From Bacteroidota bacterium (GTDB lineage: Bacteria; Bacteroidota; Bacteroidia; 2-12-FULL-35-15), in NCBI GenBank assembly GCA_025963715.1, contig JAOQAG010000005.1:1-64000 (forward strand): a DNA stretch of 64,000 bases. Direction: 5' to 3'. Within the stretch, counting starts at the first letter, position 1, and the number at the start of each line of letters is the position of its first letter. Position numbers and translations under genes: made by a program. The notes under the pieces are model-generated. The model was not told the origin of the DNA. It did no database searches and saw only the letters and a list, made by a program, of their open reading frames with translations. Positions 16,348-25,142 of the stretch are shown piece after piece.

Positions 16348-17271
16348 ATGACTACAACAAATGCACATCGCCTTGGCCTTCCCAATTTAGGGTTAGGCCT
16401 TGGCTTACGCAGTAAACATTATGATTACCTGCTGAAGCACGATCCGATAGTGGATTGGTTTGAGATCATCAGTGAGAATTACATGAACAACTTTGGTTTT
16501 GCAAGGCATGTGCTGGAGCATATCGCCAATGTAAAACCGGTGGTGATGCATGGCGTTTCTATGTCGATCGGCAGCACCGATCCGCTGAACATGGAATATC
16601 TGAAACAACTGAAAGAGCTGGCTGCATTTGTAAAACCGGCCTGGATCTCCGATCATTTATGCTGGACAGGTGTGGCGCATATGAATACGCACGACCTGTT
16701 GCCACTACCGCTTACGCTGGAAAGCCTGAAACATGTGGCTGAACGTGTGAACCGCGTGCAGGATTTTTTAGAGCGTCCTTTAATTTTAGAAAACCCATCC
16801 ACGTACATGGAGTTCGAAGATTCCACCTTGCATGAATGGGAATTTTTATCGGAGCTGGTAAATCAAACCGGCTGTGGCTTGTTGCTGGATGTGAACAACG
16901 TATTTGTATCGGGGCACAACCATGGTTTTGATCCCGAATTTTATATCCGCAACATTCCGCACAAAGCGGTGGTGCAGATCCACATTGCAGGCCCAACCGA
17001 TTGCGGCCCGCTGCTGATCGATACACACGACCAGCCTGTACCAACGGAAGTCTGGAAATTGTATCGCCTGGCGCAGGAGCTTACCGGCGGCGTTTCTACT
17101 TTATTGGAATGGGATGCCAACATTCCGGATTACCCTGAAATGGTGCTGGAAGTAGAGAAAGCAAAAAAAGTAATGCTGGGCGAATTACCCGACGTTGCTA
17201 TTTTTCAATCGCAGCATCCGGAAGTAATTTCCAACCCGATCGATCATCAAATGCAGGCGGCGCATGAATAA
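16348..17271 (+). CDS. DUF692 multinuclear non-heme iron-dependent oxidative enzyme (MNIO)
   Basis: 307 residues with a TIM-barrel of the MbnB/TglH/BufB family. Predicted metal ligands are all in place: E39/E43 region ([10 protein letters not shown]), H68 ([11 protein letters not shown]), D102-H103 (SDHLCW), E148-N149 ([11 protein letters not shown]), D181-N183 ([10 protein letters not shown]), H190/H192, H212 (QIHIAG), D225/H227 (IDTHDQPV) and E254 (LLEWDANIP). Known members use two or three irons and O2 to rearrange cysteine residues in peptides (oxazolone/thioamide, 5-thiooxazole or carbon excision). It lies 14 bases after the ferritin-like gene and overlaps the DUF2063 gene by eight bases, so it is translationally coupled. 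Confidence 0.95.
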   Translation: MTTTNAHRLGLPNLGLGLGLRSKHYDYLLKHDPIVDWFEIISENYMNNFGFARHVLEHIANVKPVVMHGVSMSIGSTDPLNMEYLKQLKELAAFVKPAWISDHLCWTGVAHMNTHDLLPLPLTLESLKHVAERVNRVQDFLERPLILENPSTYMEFEDSTLHEWEFLSELVNQTGCGLLLDVNNVFVSGHNHGFDPEFYIRNIPHKAVVQIHIAGPTDCGPLLIDTHDQPVPTEVWKLYRLAQELTGGVSTLLEWDANIPDYPEMVLEVEKAKKVMLGELPDVAIFQSQHPEVISNPIDHQMQAAHE

Positions 17272-18103
17272 GCTGGAAACCACGCAGCGCTGGCTCACGT
17301 CCATCATTATCCGGCCCGGCCGTTTGCACGATAAAATTTCTGCAGCCGATAAAACCTATCAACTGGATACGGAAAAAATGATTCGTACTTCCGCGACATT
17401 ATCGCCGGAAAACAGGATCAGCGTATATGCACGCGGATATGTGCTGCGCCTGATGGAATGCATGCGTGCGGATTACCCGGTATTGCTGCATTTGTTGGGA
17501 GAAGAATTGTTCAACAGTTTTGTACAGGCGTATTTGGTAAATGTTCCTTCGCATTCGCCGAGCTTGTATGACCTTGGAGAAAATTTTCCGGCATTTTTAA
17601 AAGCATCGCAACCACAACAAAATGAAGATGCGGAAATGTTTGATCTGCCAGTAGAATTGGCCCAGGTGGAACGCACACGGGTGGAAGTGGAGCGGAGTAA
17701 GGGATTGGAAACAGAACAAACGGCTAATTCAGACGATTCGCTTTTTCATTTTTTAGGAACCTCCAATTATAATGTATCGCCTTGTTTGCGTTTGCTGCAA
17801 TTGCAATACGAGCTACTGGATTTTATAAAAGCCGTAGAACGCGGAAAAGAAGCTGAAACACCGGAGCGAAAAATAAATTATTTAGCGATCAGCCGGAAAA
17901 ATTATGCAGTGAATTTGCAGCAGCTGGAAGCCTGGCAATTCTACTATTTAAAAGCATTGGCAATAACCGGGGATCACAATGCAGCTGTAAAAATAGCGGC
18001 AACTGAAAGCGGGATCCCGGAAGAAAGCATCATGGCGGATCTGCTTTTATGGATCCCGGTAGCAATGGAATACGGTTACGTGTTTTTGGATGACAGATTT
18101 TAG
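17264..18103 (+). CDS. DUF2063 (BufC/TglI-type) partner of the MNIO enzyme
   Basis: 279 residues. The N-terminal half carries the DUF2063 pattern [32 protein letters not shown] and [13 protein letters not shown]. In characterised systems this domain binds the leader or core peptide and presents it to the DUF692 enzyme. The middle (residues 120-160) is a variable acidic insertion, and the C-terminal half ([20 protein letters not shown]) corresponds to the second helical domain. The start codon lies within the end of the MNIO gene. It is the last gene of the operon and is followed immediately by an inverted repeat. Confidence 0.92.
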   Translation: MNKLETTQRWLTSIIIRPGRLHDKISAADKTYQLDTEKMIRTSATLSPENRISVYARGYVLRLMECMRADYPVLLHLLGEELFNSFVQAYLVNVPSHSPSLYDLGENFPAFLKASQPQQNEDAEMFDLPVELAQVERTRVEVERSKGLETEQTANSDDSLFHFLGTSNYNVSPCLRLLQLQYELLDFIKAVERGKEAETPERKINYLAISRKNYAVNLQQLEAWQFYYLKALAITGDHNAAVKIAATESGIPEESIMADLLLWIPVAMEYGYVFLDDRF

Positions 18104-18173
18104 ATGTTGGATGTTAGACTGTGTGTAATTAAAACATTGCAAACACAGTCTAACATCCAATATCTAACATCCA
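18104..18173. repeat. Inverted repeat of TAACATC words after the MNIO operon
   Basis: GATGTTGGATGTTAGACTGTG and its complement CACAGTCTAACATCCAA (then TATCTAACATCC) flank a 20-base loop. The same CAGTCTAACATCTAA words occur at 50158 and 58086. It is the likely terminator structure for the operon, though it lacks a T-run. Confidence 0.75.
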
Positions 18174-18214
18174 ATCGGGATTGTTTCGGGCGAAAAGCCC
18201 CGCACATTTAAATC

Positions 18215-18976
18215 TTACACATTAATCCCACCGCTCACCTCAATGCGTTGCCCGTTGATCCATTTCGCATCTTCGGAACACAGGAATGCAACCACGCTTC
18301 CAATGTCATCGGCCTGACCGATCCTGCCCAGCGGCGACATGTTGCCTAATGCGGCTTTCATTTGTGCATTATTCCGGATGGCTGCATTGTTAAAATCTGT
18401 TTCAATTGGCCCCGGCGCCACAATGTTTGCACGGATGCCTTTTACACCCAGTTCTTTCGCCATGTATTTGGTAAGCACTTCCACAGCGCCTTTCATGGAT
18501 GCGTACACCGAATAACCGGGATTTGCAAAGCGGGTGGTGCCCGATGAAATATTAACAATACCACCGTTGTTGTTCATCAGCGGAAGCGTTTTTTGCGTGA
18601 TAAAATAAACGCCTTTGTAATGCACGTTTAAAAATTCATCGAAAATATTTTCTGTTACCTGCTCAAACGGAACGGTAGCGCCCATTCCTGCGTTGTTTAT
18701 TAAATAATCGAATTTTTCAGTGTCGAACTTTTCTTTTAATGTTTTTGCAAGCACCGTCACAAAAGCATCCAGTTTCGTAAGGTCTTTCAGGTCGAGCTGG
18801 ATAGCTGCGCATTTACCGCCAGCCGCTTCTACAGCTTTTAGTGTTACATCGGCTTCTGTTTGATTACTTGCGTATGTGATGATCACGTTGTTTCCTTTCC
18901 TGGCAAGGCTGATCGCCATGTCACGGCCCAGTCCGCGACTGCCGCCGGTAACCAGTGCTATTTTTTTATTTTCCAT
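18215..18976 (-). CDS. Short-chain dehydrogenase/reductase
   Basis: 253 residues of the classical SDR fold. NAD(P) site TGGSRGLG (residues 10-17), structural NNAG (YLINNAGMG), catalytic Ser in IVNISSGTTR and Tyr-x3-Lys in YSVYASMKG, then the PGPIETDF loop and the C-terminal INGQRIEVSGG. Length is typical. The Arg following TGGS and the N-terminal basic residues suggest NADP. Substrate is not predictable. It is convergent with the MNIO operon and 25 bases downstream of the nucleoid-protein gene, so probably in its transcript. Confidence 0.92.
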   Translation of the reverse strand: MENKKIALVTGGSRGLGRDMAISLARKGNNVIITYASNQTEADVTLKAVEAAGGKCAAIQLDLKDLTKLDAFVTVLAKTLKEKFDTEKFDYLINNAGMGATVPFEQVTENIFDEFLNVHYKGVYFITQKTLPLMNNNGGIVNISSGTTRFANPGYSVYASMKGAVEVLTKYMAKELGVKGIRANIVAPGPIETDFNNAAIRNNAQMKAALGNMSPLGRIGQADDIGSVVAFLCSEDAKWINGQRIEVSGGINV

Positions 18977-19001
18977 TTTTCTGAAATTTTTATATGTAAA
19001 A

Positions 19002-20048
19002 TTATTGTTCTTCCTTGTAAAAGATCTTGTAAAATTTCCGTCCTTCTTCGTCCACGCCTTGCTCGATCAGGCGTGGATCTCCATGAATGTAAATGTGGAA
19101 ATTCTTATCCAGCTTCAACACGCTTTTAAAGATCTTCGCCTGTTTTTTTACCGCTTGTTGTGAAATATCAAATGTGTCTTCGATCTCTAAATTATTATCA
19201 TCGCGGTATTCATTGTCAAAATTCCGGAACGATTTGATCACCGCTTTGTCCTGGAACACTTCGTCTTCAAATTCTTTTTTATCAAACGTATCTTTCTTTT
19301 TAAAATAATCCACGGAGCGGTTTAGCAGATCGATCTGTTCCGCTTTGGTCACTTCAAAATCTTCCACCACTTGTTTAGCGATAAAATTTTTGGCAATGTT
19401 CATGAATTGTTTGGTGTGGTGATACGCATCTTCACACACGCGCAGCAATAAAAACTGGTCTTTCCAGTATTGTGCTTCGGCTGCTTTGTTGGCTTTATCC
19501 ACGATGCATACTTTATAACCTTCTTCCTTATCAGTATTGATGATCAGGCAGCCTTTATCGAGCTTGTCGATGTTGATGCCGTCTTCGTACTGAATGGAAA
19601 AAACATCAGTACCTGCATCCACTTTTAAAAATGATTGTTTGTTTTCCGATTTAAAGATCCCGATCGCATCCACGGCAATATCGTCCATGAGGATGTCTGT
19701 AAAATATACAACAAACAGGTCGCCTGCTTTTATTTGCGGGTGGGTGGATAGTTCATACAACTGTTTGGCAATGTACTGGCTGTTGGTATGAAATTGCCCT
19801 GCGTGCTCAAACATCTCGCTGGCAAAGCGATACATGGGATTAAGAGTTATGTCGTTGTTGGAAAACGTGAACGAATAAAATTCCGGTGCAGCAAAAGGCT
19901 GTAAAAAAAATTTGATCAGCAGCTCTTTTAAGCGACCATCGGAAGTATCCAGCGGTTCGCCGGAAAGGACAAGCTCCTCGTCATTTGTTTTATTTCCAAT
20001 GCGGTGAACGCTTACTTTATCGATGTTGCAATTGATATGATTGAGCAT
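19002..20048 (-). CDS. Nucleoid-associated protein, NdpA/YejK family
   Basis: 348 residues matching the 37-kDa nucleoid-associated protein family (PF04245). The start MLNHINCNIDKVSVHRIGNK is typical of Bacteroidota members. Further family features are the FHTNSQYIAKQLYELSTHPQIKAGDLFVVYF region (quoted in part) and the C-terminal IHGDPRLIEQGVD. The protein is thought to bind nucleoid DNA. It is also encoded in some phage and mobile islands. It is followed by the SDR. Confidence 0.9.
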   Translation of the reverse strand: MLNHINCNIDKVSVHRIGNKTNDEELVLSGEPLDTSDGRLKELLIKFFLQPFAAPEFYSFTFSNNDITLNPMYRFASEMFEHAGQFHTNSQYIAKQLYELSTHPQIKAGDLFVVYFTDILMDDIAVDAIGIFKSENKQSFLKVDAGTDVFSIQYEDGINIDKLDKGCLIINTDKEEGYKVCIVDKANKAAEAQYWKDQFLLLRVCEDAYHHTKQFMNIAKNFIAKQVVEDFEVTKAEQIDLLNRSVDYFKKKDTFDKKEFEDEVFQDKAVIKSFRNFDNEYRDDNNLEIEDTFDISQQAVKKQAKIFKSVLKLDKNFHIYIHGDPRLIEQGVDEEGRKFYKIFYKEEQ

Positions 20049-20102
20049 AATTTTGGTTCAAATTAGGGACTGTAAGATTACGAAATATGCGGGTGTTGTG
20101 CA

Positions 20103-20240
20103 ACAGGTTAAACTTAGTTCAAAGTTTAAAGTTTGCTGTATGCAGATGCTGTGTTAAGTTTGGATTTATTATTCTTTCTGCGGTTAGAATGGGTTTCGCA
20201 ACTTTGAACTTTGAATTTTTAAACTTTGAACTCATAAAAC
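20103..20240. repeat. Repeat D, copy 1 (TTCAAAGTTTAAAG inverted repeat)
   Basis: Arms TTAGTTCAAAGTTTAAAGTTT and AACTTTGAACTTTGAATTTTT enclose a conserved centre (GCAGATGCTGTGTTAAGTTT, TTTCTGCGGTTAGAATGGGTT). The centre is shared with 34171-34331, where it reads GCGGTTAGAGCGGGTTTCGC. Partial copies lie at 46840-46900 and 61361-61410. Confidence 0.8.
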
Positions 20241-20340
20241 TGGGCTTGCGGGTTGTACAAAATTGGCATATATTGCTATTATTATTGATTGATCTTTCCG
20301 TTAAAACGTTTAAAAAAATTACAATAAAAAAAATTTCAAG

Positions 20341-21081
20341 ATGAAAACACCACTCATTCCCATCGATATTCTTTCGATCTATAAAAACAAAGCGGGCAAT
20401 GCATCGCCCTTGCCCTCGCGCATGGCACAATGTACGCCGGATACACATGCGGCTATTTTTAACATCGCGAAAGATCTTGCTAAAAAAGGCGGTAAATTAA
20501 TTTTGAGCGATCTGTTCCGCAGTTACGAGATGCAGGCGCAATCGCACCAGGATTATGTTTCCGGAAAGAAAAAAGCATTTAGTCCGGCTCCCGGAGGAAG
20601 TTTCCACGAAGCAGGCCGTGCATTTGATCTAGACCTGAGTGAGATCAAAGTTTCATTGGCGGATTTCTGGAAAATTGCAGCAAAACATGGTGTGCTGCCA
20701 ATCGTGTCGGAACCAAAGGCAAATCAATCGGAGGCATGGCATTTCGATTGCAGGGGAAGTCACCAGCTCGTTTATCAATATTATGCGGATGGGAAAGGAA
20801 CGAATTTTAAACCGTATACTGCCGCATCTGCCAGTGGTATTTTATCAATTGGTGTGCATGTGGATGCGTTTGGCGCCAATCAAAAGCAGGCAGCGATCCA
20901 ATCGTGCCTGATCCGGCTTGGAAAGGTAATTGGCAATATCGACGGGCAAATAGGGAAGAACACAGGTAAAGCGCTGGATGAGCTGGGAGTAAAATTTGAT
21001 CTGAAAAATGTGGATGGAATGCTTACGGCAGTGGAAAATCTGGTGCAGCAGAAGTTTCCGGGAGAGTTTGTAGCAGCATAG
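20341..21081 (+). CDS. M15-type D-Ala-D-Ala peptidase with C-terminal peptidoglycan-binding-like domain
   Basis: 246 residues without a signal peptide. Zinc-peptidase motifs of the M15 (VanY/endolysin) family: SDLFRSYEMQ (about 56-65), H89-EAGRAF-D96 and EAW-H134-FD. After residue 165 a second domain (SIGVHVDAFGANQKQAAIQ ... GNIDGQIGKNTGKALDELG) looks like a peptidoglycan_binding_1 domain. Cytosolic location with a cell-wall activity suggests a protein released by lysis or by a contractile secretion system, or a captured phage endolysin. The following hydrolase also lacks a signal. Confidence 0.8.
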   Translation: MKTPLIPIDILSIYKNKAGNASPLPSRMAQCTPDTHAAIFNIAKDLAKKGGKLILSDLFRSYEMQAQSHQDYVSGKKKAFSPAPGGSFHEAGRAFDLDLSEIKVSLADFWKIAAKHGVLPIVSEPKANQSEAWHFDCRGSHQLVYQYYADGKGTNFKPYTAASASGILSIGVHVDAFGANQKQAAIQSCLIRLGKVIGNIDGQIGKNTGKALDELGVKFDLKNVDGMLTAVENLVQQKFPGEFVAA

Positions 21082-21144
21082 AAAAAAAATAAAATATATT
21101 TTTTCCTTTGTATTTTTAAAATTATAATCGAATCATTATTTAAT

Positions 21145-21277
21145 AAGGTTATGTTGTAGGAAAATGTTTATTTTACCTGATATTTCATTTCGATTTGTCA
21201 TCCCGGGTCAGGCCCGGGATGACAGCTCAGGAGAGTATTTCTGTTTCCATAGCAACATTGTTCTACAACATAACCTT
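21145..21277. repeat. 133-bp element with 15-bp terminal inverted repeats around a palindrome
   Basis: AAGGTTATGTTGTAG (21145-21159) and CTACAACATAACCTT (21263-21277) are perfect complements. Between them is GTCATCCCGGGTCAGGCCCGGGATGAC (21197-21223, a near-perfect palindrome, given here in two halves around TCA). The right end is eight bases before the hydrolase start codon. The shape is MITE-like, but no target duplication is clear. Confidence 0.6.
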
Positions 21278-21285
21278 TAATCACA

Positions 21286-22887
21286 ATGAAAAAAATAGAA
21301 CTCAAAAAAATAAATATTCTTTCTACGGGGCAAGGTTACCAGTTTATTCCAATAGGAAATCCCGATCATTTATTTGGTGAAGGAGGCATGCTTGATCAAT
21401 TAAAAGATCGCATATTTATGCATCACAATGCACCGGTTGAAGACTTTTGGGCGACAGTAGGCCGCCAGGATGGACAGGCAATTGACTGGAAGGGATATAT
21501 GCTTTGTTCAGGAACGGGAAATGATACTTCTACCGGTATTACCGGTGAAGAAGTAGATTTGTTAAAAAAACTTCATGCCGAAATTTTACTGAACCGGCAA
21601 AGAGCATTGGAAAAAGTGCTTGTGTTCGATAATGTAAACTTTGGCGATAACGATGCAAGCCGCCAGCTTCGGTTATCCGTGATGGTTAACCCGGGACAGG
21701 GCGCACTGGTGTATTATCAGCATACAACAAGCGATGATCCTTTATCGCAAACCGGTGATATTGAGTATATCCAACCACAGGAAAATAAAAATTATACTGA
21801 TAATGGACGTGACAGGCTTGATTATTTTTTCGATGTGCCATCCGATCTGTCTTCTGTAAATCGTTTTATTGTAAAAGTGATTACGTTTTCACGAAACCAA
21901 AATGAAACGTCAGAAGGATTGTTGAAACGGATCGAAAAACCTCATCAGCTTTTACGTTTCAATCCTGATAATAATGGCTTTGATATTATTTCATCTGTTT
22001 CTGATGCGGATCGTAAGCTGAAAACATTATTGCTGATCCACGGAACGGTATCAAGCACAGCAAATTCTTTCAAAGGGATCATCAGCTCGGGTTGGCTGAA
22101 ACAATTAATAAAAGAAGGTACTTACGAACAGATCATTGCACTTGATCACCCAACTATTTTTGCCGGTCCGGCTGAAAATGTTGCTCAGTTAATAAATCTT
22201 ATTGGCGCAGGTGCAAAGTTTACAGAAAAAATTCACATCATAACAACAAGCCGGGGTGGACTGGTTGGAAAAACGATCGTAAATGATACTGGTATTGATA
22301 GTAATTTGTTTACTGTTGAACGGGTTGCAGCCCAGGCATGTGCAAACGGAGTAGAATATTTTAGGACAGCAGCCCATATTTCAAAAGGACTTTCTGTATT
22401 GAAAATGCTCTTCAAAGTCTCAAGCAGAGAGGGACTTGAAATATTTTCGGCCATTGCACAAACAGGAGTTGATTTTTTTCGCAATCAACCGGGTTGTGTA
22501 GCAATGACAATTGATTCAACACCGCTTCAAACGATTCTAAGTGGAATGCCTGCAAACCCGGCTATGCGTTATTTTCCTGTAACCGGAAATTATTCTCCTG
22601 ATAATTTTAAACAACGTGTTTTGAATTTAATGGTAAAAGTTGTTTATAATGACAGACCTAATGATTGGGTTGTGGGAACTACTCAACAGGCGATCATGCC
22701 ACCTGCTAATTATGCATACGGGCAAACAAAAAAATGGGATTACAACTATTATTTAGCAACAACATTTGATAGTATCCATACGCTATACCTTATGATGAAC
22801 GTTCCTCCATCGGTACAGGTTGCCCAGGGGATTCCGCAGGATGCGATTAAGAAATTTTTGAAAGATGAGTATGGGGATATTTTGTAA
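21286..22887 (+). CDS. Large alpha/beta hydrolase (DUF7379-like lipase)
   Basis: 533 residues with no signal peptide. The hydrolase core begins near residue 245 (TLLLIHGTVSSTANSF, oxyanion strand). The nucleophile elbow is ITTSRGGLVG with Ser322. A C-terminal IHTLYLMMNVP may hold the catalytic His. The N-terminal 240 residues contain a beta-rich domain (RQLRLSVMVNPGQGALVYY) of unknown family. DUF7379-type hydrolases occur beside CHAT proteases and other conflict or effector genes, but none of these is present. The codon content is more AT-rich than the MNIO operon. Confidence 0.65.
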   Translation: MKKIELKKINILSTGQGYQFIPIGNPDHLFGEGGMLDQLKDRIFMHHNAPVEDFWATVGRQDGQAIDWKGYMLCSGTGNDTSTGITGEEVDLLKKLHAEILLNRQRALEKVLVFDNVNFGDNDASRQLRLSVMVNPGQGALVYYQHTTSDDPLSQTGDIEYIQPQENKNYTDNGRDRLDYFFDVPSDLSSVNRFIVKVITFSRNQNETSEGLLKRIEKPHQLLRFNPDNNGFDIISSVSDADRKLKTLLLIHGTVSSTANSFKGIISSGWLKQLIKEGTYEQIIALDHPTIFAGPAENVAQLINLIGAGAKFTEKIHIITTSRGGLVGKTIVNDTGIDSNLFTVERVAAQACANGVEYFRTAAHISKGLSVLKMLFKVSSREGLEIFSAIAQTGVDFFRNQPGCVAMTIDSTPLQTILSGMPANPAMRYFPVTGNYSPDNFKQRVLNLMVKVVYNDRPNDWVVGTTQQAIMPPANYAYGQTKKWDYNYYLATTFDSIHTLYLMMNVPPSVQVAQGIPQDAIKKFLKDEYGDIL

Positions 22888-23009
22888 GGTGGGAAATATA
22901 AAAATCAATTTTTTACAGTCAAAAATCCTGTTGATACGAATGTTGATAATTAGTGTGCTTTATAAGACTAAAAGCCATGGTTCTGTTACTATTTTTGAGT
23001 GGCAGTAAA

Positions 23010-23027
23010 AACGTTTAGTTGAACGTT
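23010..23027. promoter_or_regulatory. AACGTT repeats before the methyltransferase
   Basis: AACGTT-TAGTTG-AACGTT lies 22 bases before the ATG at 23050. The spacing could suit autoregulation by the methyltransferase N-terminus, but the arms are only six bases. Confidence 0.25.
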
Positions 23028-23049
23028 ATTTTTATTGTCATTGCAATCA

Positions 23050-23994
23050 ATGGAAAAATTAAGATCATTAGAAATATGTGCGGGAGCGGGTGGTCAGGCC
23101 TTAGGTATTGAGCAGGCCGGATTTGAACATTTGGCATTAGTCGAAATTGAACCTTTGGCATGCGAAACATTACGCATTAATAAGCCTAAATGGAATGTAT
23201 ATCAATGCGATGTAAAAAAATTTAGTGCAACAGCCTATAAAGGAAAAGTTGATCTTTTTGCAGGAGGTGTGCCTTGTCCTCCGTTTTCGAAAGCTGGTAA
23301 GCAATTAGGTCATTTAGATGACCGGGATTTATTTCCGGAAGCGCTTCGCCTGATTAAAGAATGCAATCCCAAAGCAATATTACTGGAAAATGTACGGGGC
23401 TTATTAGACCCTAAATTTTCGGAATACCGTGACGAAATTATTTTTGAATTGCAAAAGTTAGGATATGATAGTACCTGGAAATTATTGAATTCATCTGATT
23501 ATGGTGTATCCCAACTTCGGCCCAGAGCAATTTTAGTAGCATTGAAAAAAAAATATTTCAAAAAATTCGAATGGCCTTTAGCGACGAAAAAAAAACCTGT
23601 ATCAATTGGTGAGCTACTGTATACTGAAATGGCTCAGTTTGGATGGAAAGAAGTGGAACAATGGAAACAAAAAGCAAATAAAATCGGGCCAACACTTGTG
23701 GGAGGATCTAAAAAACACGGCGGTGCAGATTTAGGTCCAACAAGAGCAAAAAAGGCCTGGGCAGAGCTATCAGTGGATGGTAAAGGCCTTGCAGATGCAG
23801 CTCCTTTAAAAAATTTTAAAGGTAATCCAAGATTAACGTTAAAAATGACGGCCCTCGTTCAGGGGTTCCCAAATAATTGGGAGTTTGTAGGAAAAAAAAC
23901 GCCTGCTTACAGGCAAGTTGGAAATGCTTTTCCTCCACCTGTTGCAAAAGCTGTGGGAAAAGCAATATTAAAAGCGCTACATGATGGAAAATAA
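23050..23994 (+). CDS. DNA (cytosine-5) methyltransferase
   Basis: 314 residues from the ATG at 23050. A TTG 15 bases upstream is an alternative start. C5-MTase motifs run in order: I (LEICAGAGGQALG, SAM site), IV (AGGVPCPPFSKAG with nucleophile Cys76), VI (LLENVRGL), VIII (QLRPRAILVAL), a short target-recognition region with VGGSKKHGGADLG, and X (YRQVGNAFPPPVAKAVG). It should methylate a short palindromic or near-palindromic site and protect it from the overlapping HNH endonuclease. The specificity cannot be read from sequence. The final codons overlap the endonuclease by 14 bases. Confidence 0.95.
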   Translation: MEKLRSLEICAGAGGQALGIEQAGFEHLALVEIEPLACETLRINKPKWNVYQCDVKKFSATAYKGKVDLFAGGVPCPPFSKAGKQLGHLDDRDLFPEALRLIKECNPKAILLENVRGLLDPKFSEYRDEIIFELQKLGYDSTWKLLNSSDYGVSQLRPRAILVALKKKYFKKFEWPLATKKKPVSIGELLYTEMAQFGWKEVEQWKQKANKIGPTLVGGSKKHGGADLGPTRAKKAWAELSVDGKGLADAAPLKNFKGNPRLTLKMTALVQGFPNNWEFVGKKTPAYRQVGNAFPPPVAKAVGKAILKALHDGK

Positions 23995-24595
23995 AGAAAA
24001 GGCACCAAAGAGGAAAGGAGCAAGACTTAAGCTTAGAGAATATTTTATCGCAAATGTTGGTAAAGTATTGGATTCTAAAACACTTCAGGGTGTAGCTGAA
24101 GGAAGTAGTGAATGGGGAAGGCGTGTCAGAGAATTAAGAAATGAGGAAGGGATGAATATTGTAACACACAATGATCTCAGTGAGTTAAAGCCCGGGCAAT
24201 ATATGTTAGTGAATTTAAAACCGATGCCTGCTTTTGAAAGAGGCATTTCTAAGGAAACACGGGCTTTTGTTTTGGATCGGAACGGATTCACTTGTCAGAT
24301 GTGTGGAGCCGCCGCCGGTGAGCCCAATCCATTTGATAGTAACAGAAAGACACGATTACATATCGGACATATCATTGATAAGTCGATGGGAGGAACCGAT
24401 ACTGCTAATAATCTGAGAGCTATCTGCTCTGTCTGCAATGAAGGCGCTTCCAACTTAACGCTTAACCGGCCGGATGCAATCAAACTGATCGCTCAGGTTA
24501 GAAGAGCACCTAACAAAGATCAACTGGATGTTTTGGAATGGCTTATTAAAAAATTTCCGGAACAATCACTAAAATTTTCTGCTAAGAAAATTTAA
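23981..24595 (+). CDS. HNH endonuclease, probable type II restriction enzyme
   Basis: 204 residues. An N-terminal winged-helix-like module (LREYFIANVGKVLDSKTLQ ... SSEWGRRVRELRNEEGM) is followed by ELKPGQYML and an HNH domain: C-Q-M-C zinc knuckle, LHIGHIIDKS (catalytic His), DTANNLRAIC and C-S-V-C-N. This arrangement is found in restriction endonucleases encoded beside C5 methyltransferases. It overlaps the methyltransferase by 14 bases (coupled), so the pair forms a complete R-M system. It lies directly outside the left att repeat of the adjoining element. Confidence 0.85.
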   Translation: MMENKEKAPKRKGARLKLREYFIANVGKVLDSKTLQGVAEGSSEWGRRVRELRNEEGMNIVTHNDLSELKPGQYMLVNLKPMPAFERGISKETRAFVLDRNGFTCQMCGAAAGEPNPFDSNRKTRLHIGHIIDKSMGGTDTANNLRAICSVCNEGASNLTLNRPDAIKLIAQVRRAPNKDQLDVLEWLIKKFPEQSLKFSAKKI

Positions 24596-24708
24596 TTTTT
24601 ATTTTAATATTTTCTGTTTTCATCAAATATTTCAGCTGGAATTTTTGCAGTTTATTACAATCAAAAAATTTAACAAACGACCTCCAGCACGACCACGAGT
24701 AAAAACAC

Positions 24709-24745
24709 AAAACCCGGTAAGTCTTTCGACATACCGGGTTTCTTT
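24709..24745. terminator. Terminator after endonuclease; original tRNA-Asp terminator on the other strand
   Basis: AAACCCGGTA and TACCGGGTTT form a 10-bp stem followed by CTTTTATTTT. Read on the minus strand it follows the displaced tRNA 3' end at once, so before integration it was probably the tRNA-Asp terminator. Confidence 0.8.
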
Positions 24746-24768
24746 TATTTTGAGCGGTCTGGACGGGA
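24746..24768. repeat. Left attachment site (copy of tRNA-Asp 3' end)
   Basis: The 23 bases TATTTTGAGCGGTCTGG-ACGGGA are identical to 30240-30262, which contains the 3' part of the intact tRNA-Asp gene. Identity ends at 24769. This is the expected footprint of integration into a tRNA 3' end. Confidence 0.88.
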
Positions 24769-25142
24769 GCCGATTTTTTCGACTGTCTTTGTGCCGCAAA
24801 ATGAGAGTTGTTTTTTGCCCTTAGGACAAATATAACTAAAAATATTTATAGGTTACTATCAATATGATAATAGCCCAAATTAACTTCACAAATGTTGTGA
24901 AATCAATTTCAAAATTGAATCTTATCTTCATTTTGAAAAGTGGGGATTACGAAGATTTCGCTGTTAAATAGGTCGGTCTATCACCTACGAGCAGGATAAA
25001 AAGGTTCTTCAAGCCTTTCCCGCTCCTTCGATTTTAAGGTAATCAAAAAACCTACGATCCGGTTGGTGCTTGTAACACTAACCGGTTATTAAAAATACGA
25101 ATTAGAATTAACAGAATTTAAATTGTCAATAACCCAAAAAAC
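24769..25142. other. Non-coding left end of the element
   Basis: No gene is recognised. A CCGGTTGGTG/CACTAACCGG stem (25059-25085) precedes the first ORF and could be a terminator or a structured leader. Confidence 0.4.

Noticed and set aside
20341-24595. Complete toxin or phage-defence island (e.g. CBASS, BREX)
   Set aside because: Only an R-M pair, an M15 peptidase and a hydrolase are present. No hallmark genes of those systems were found.
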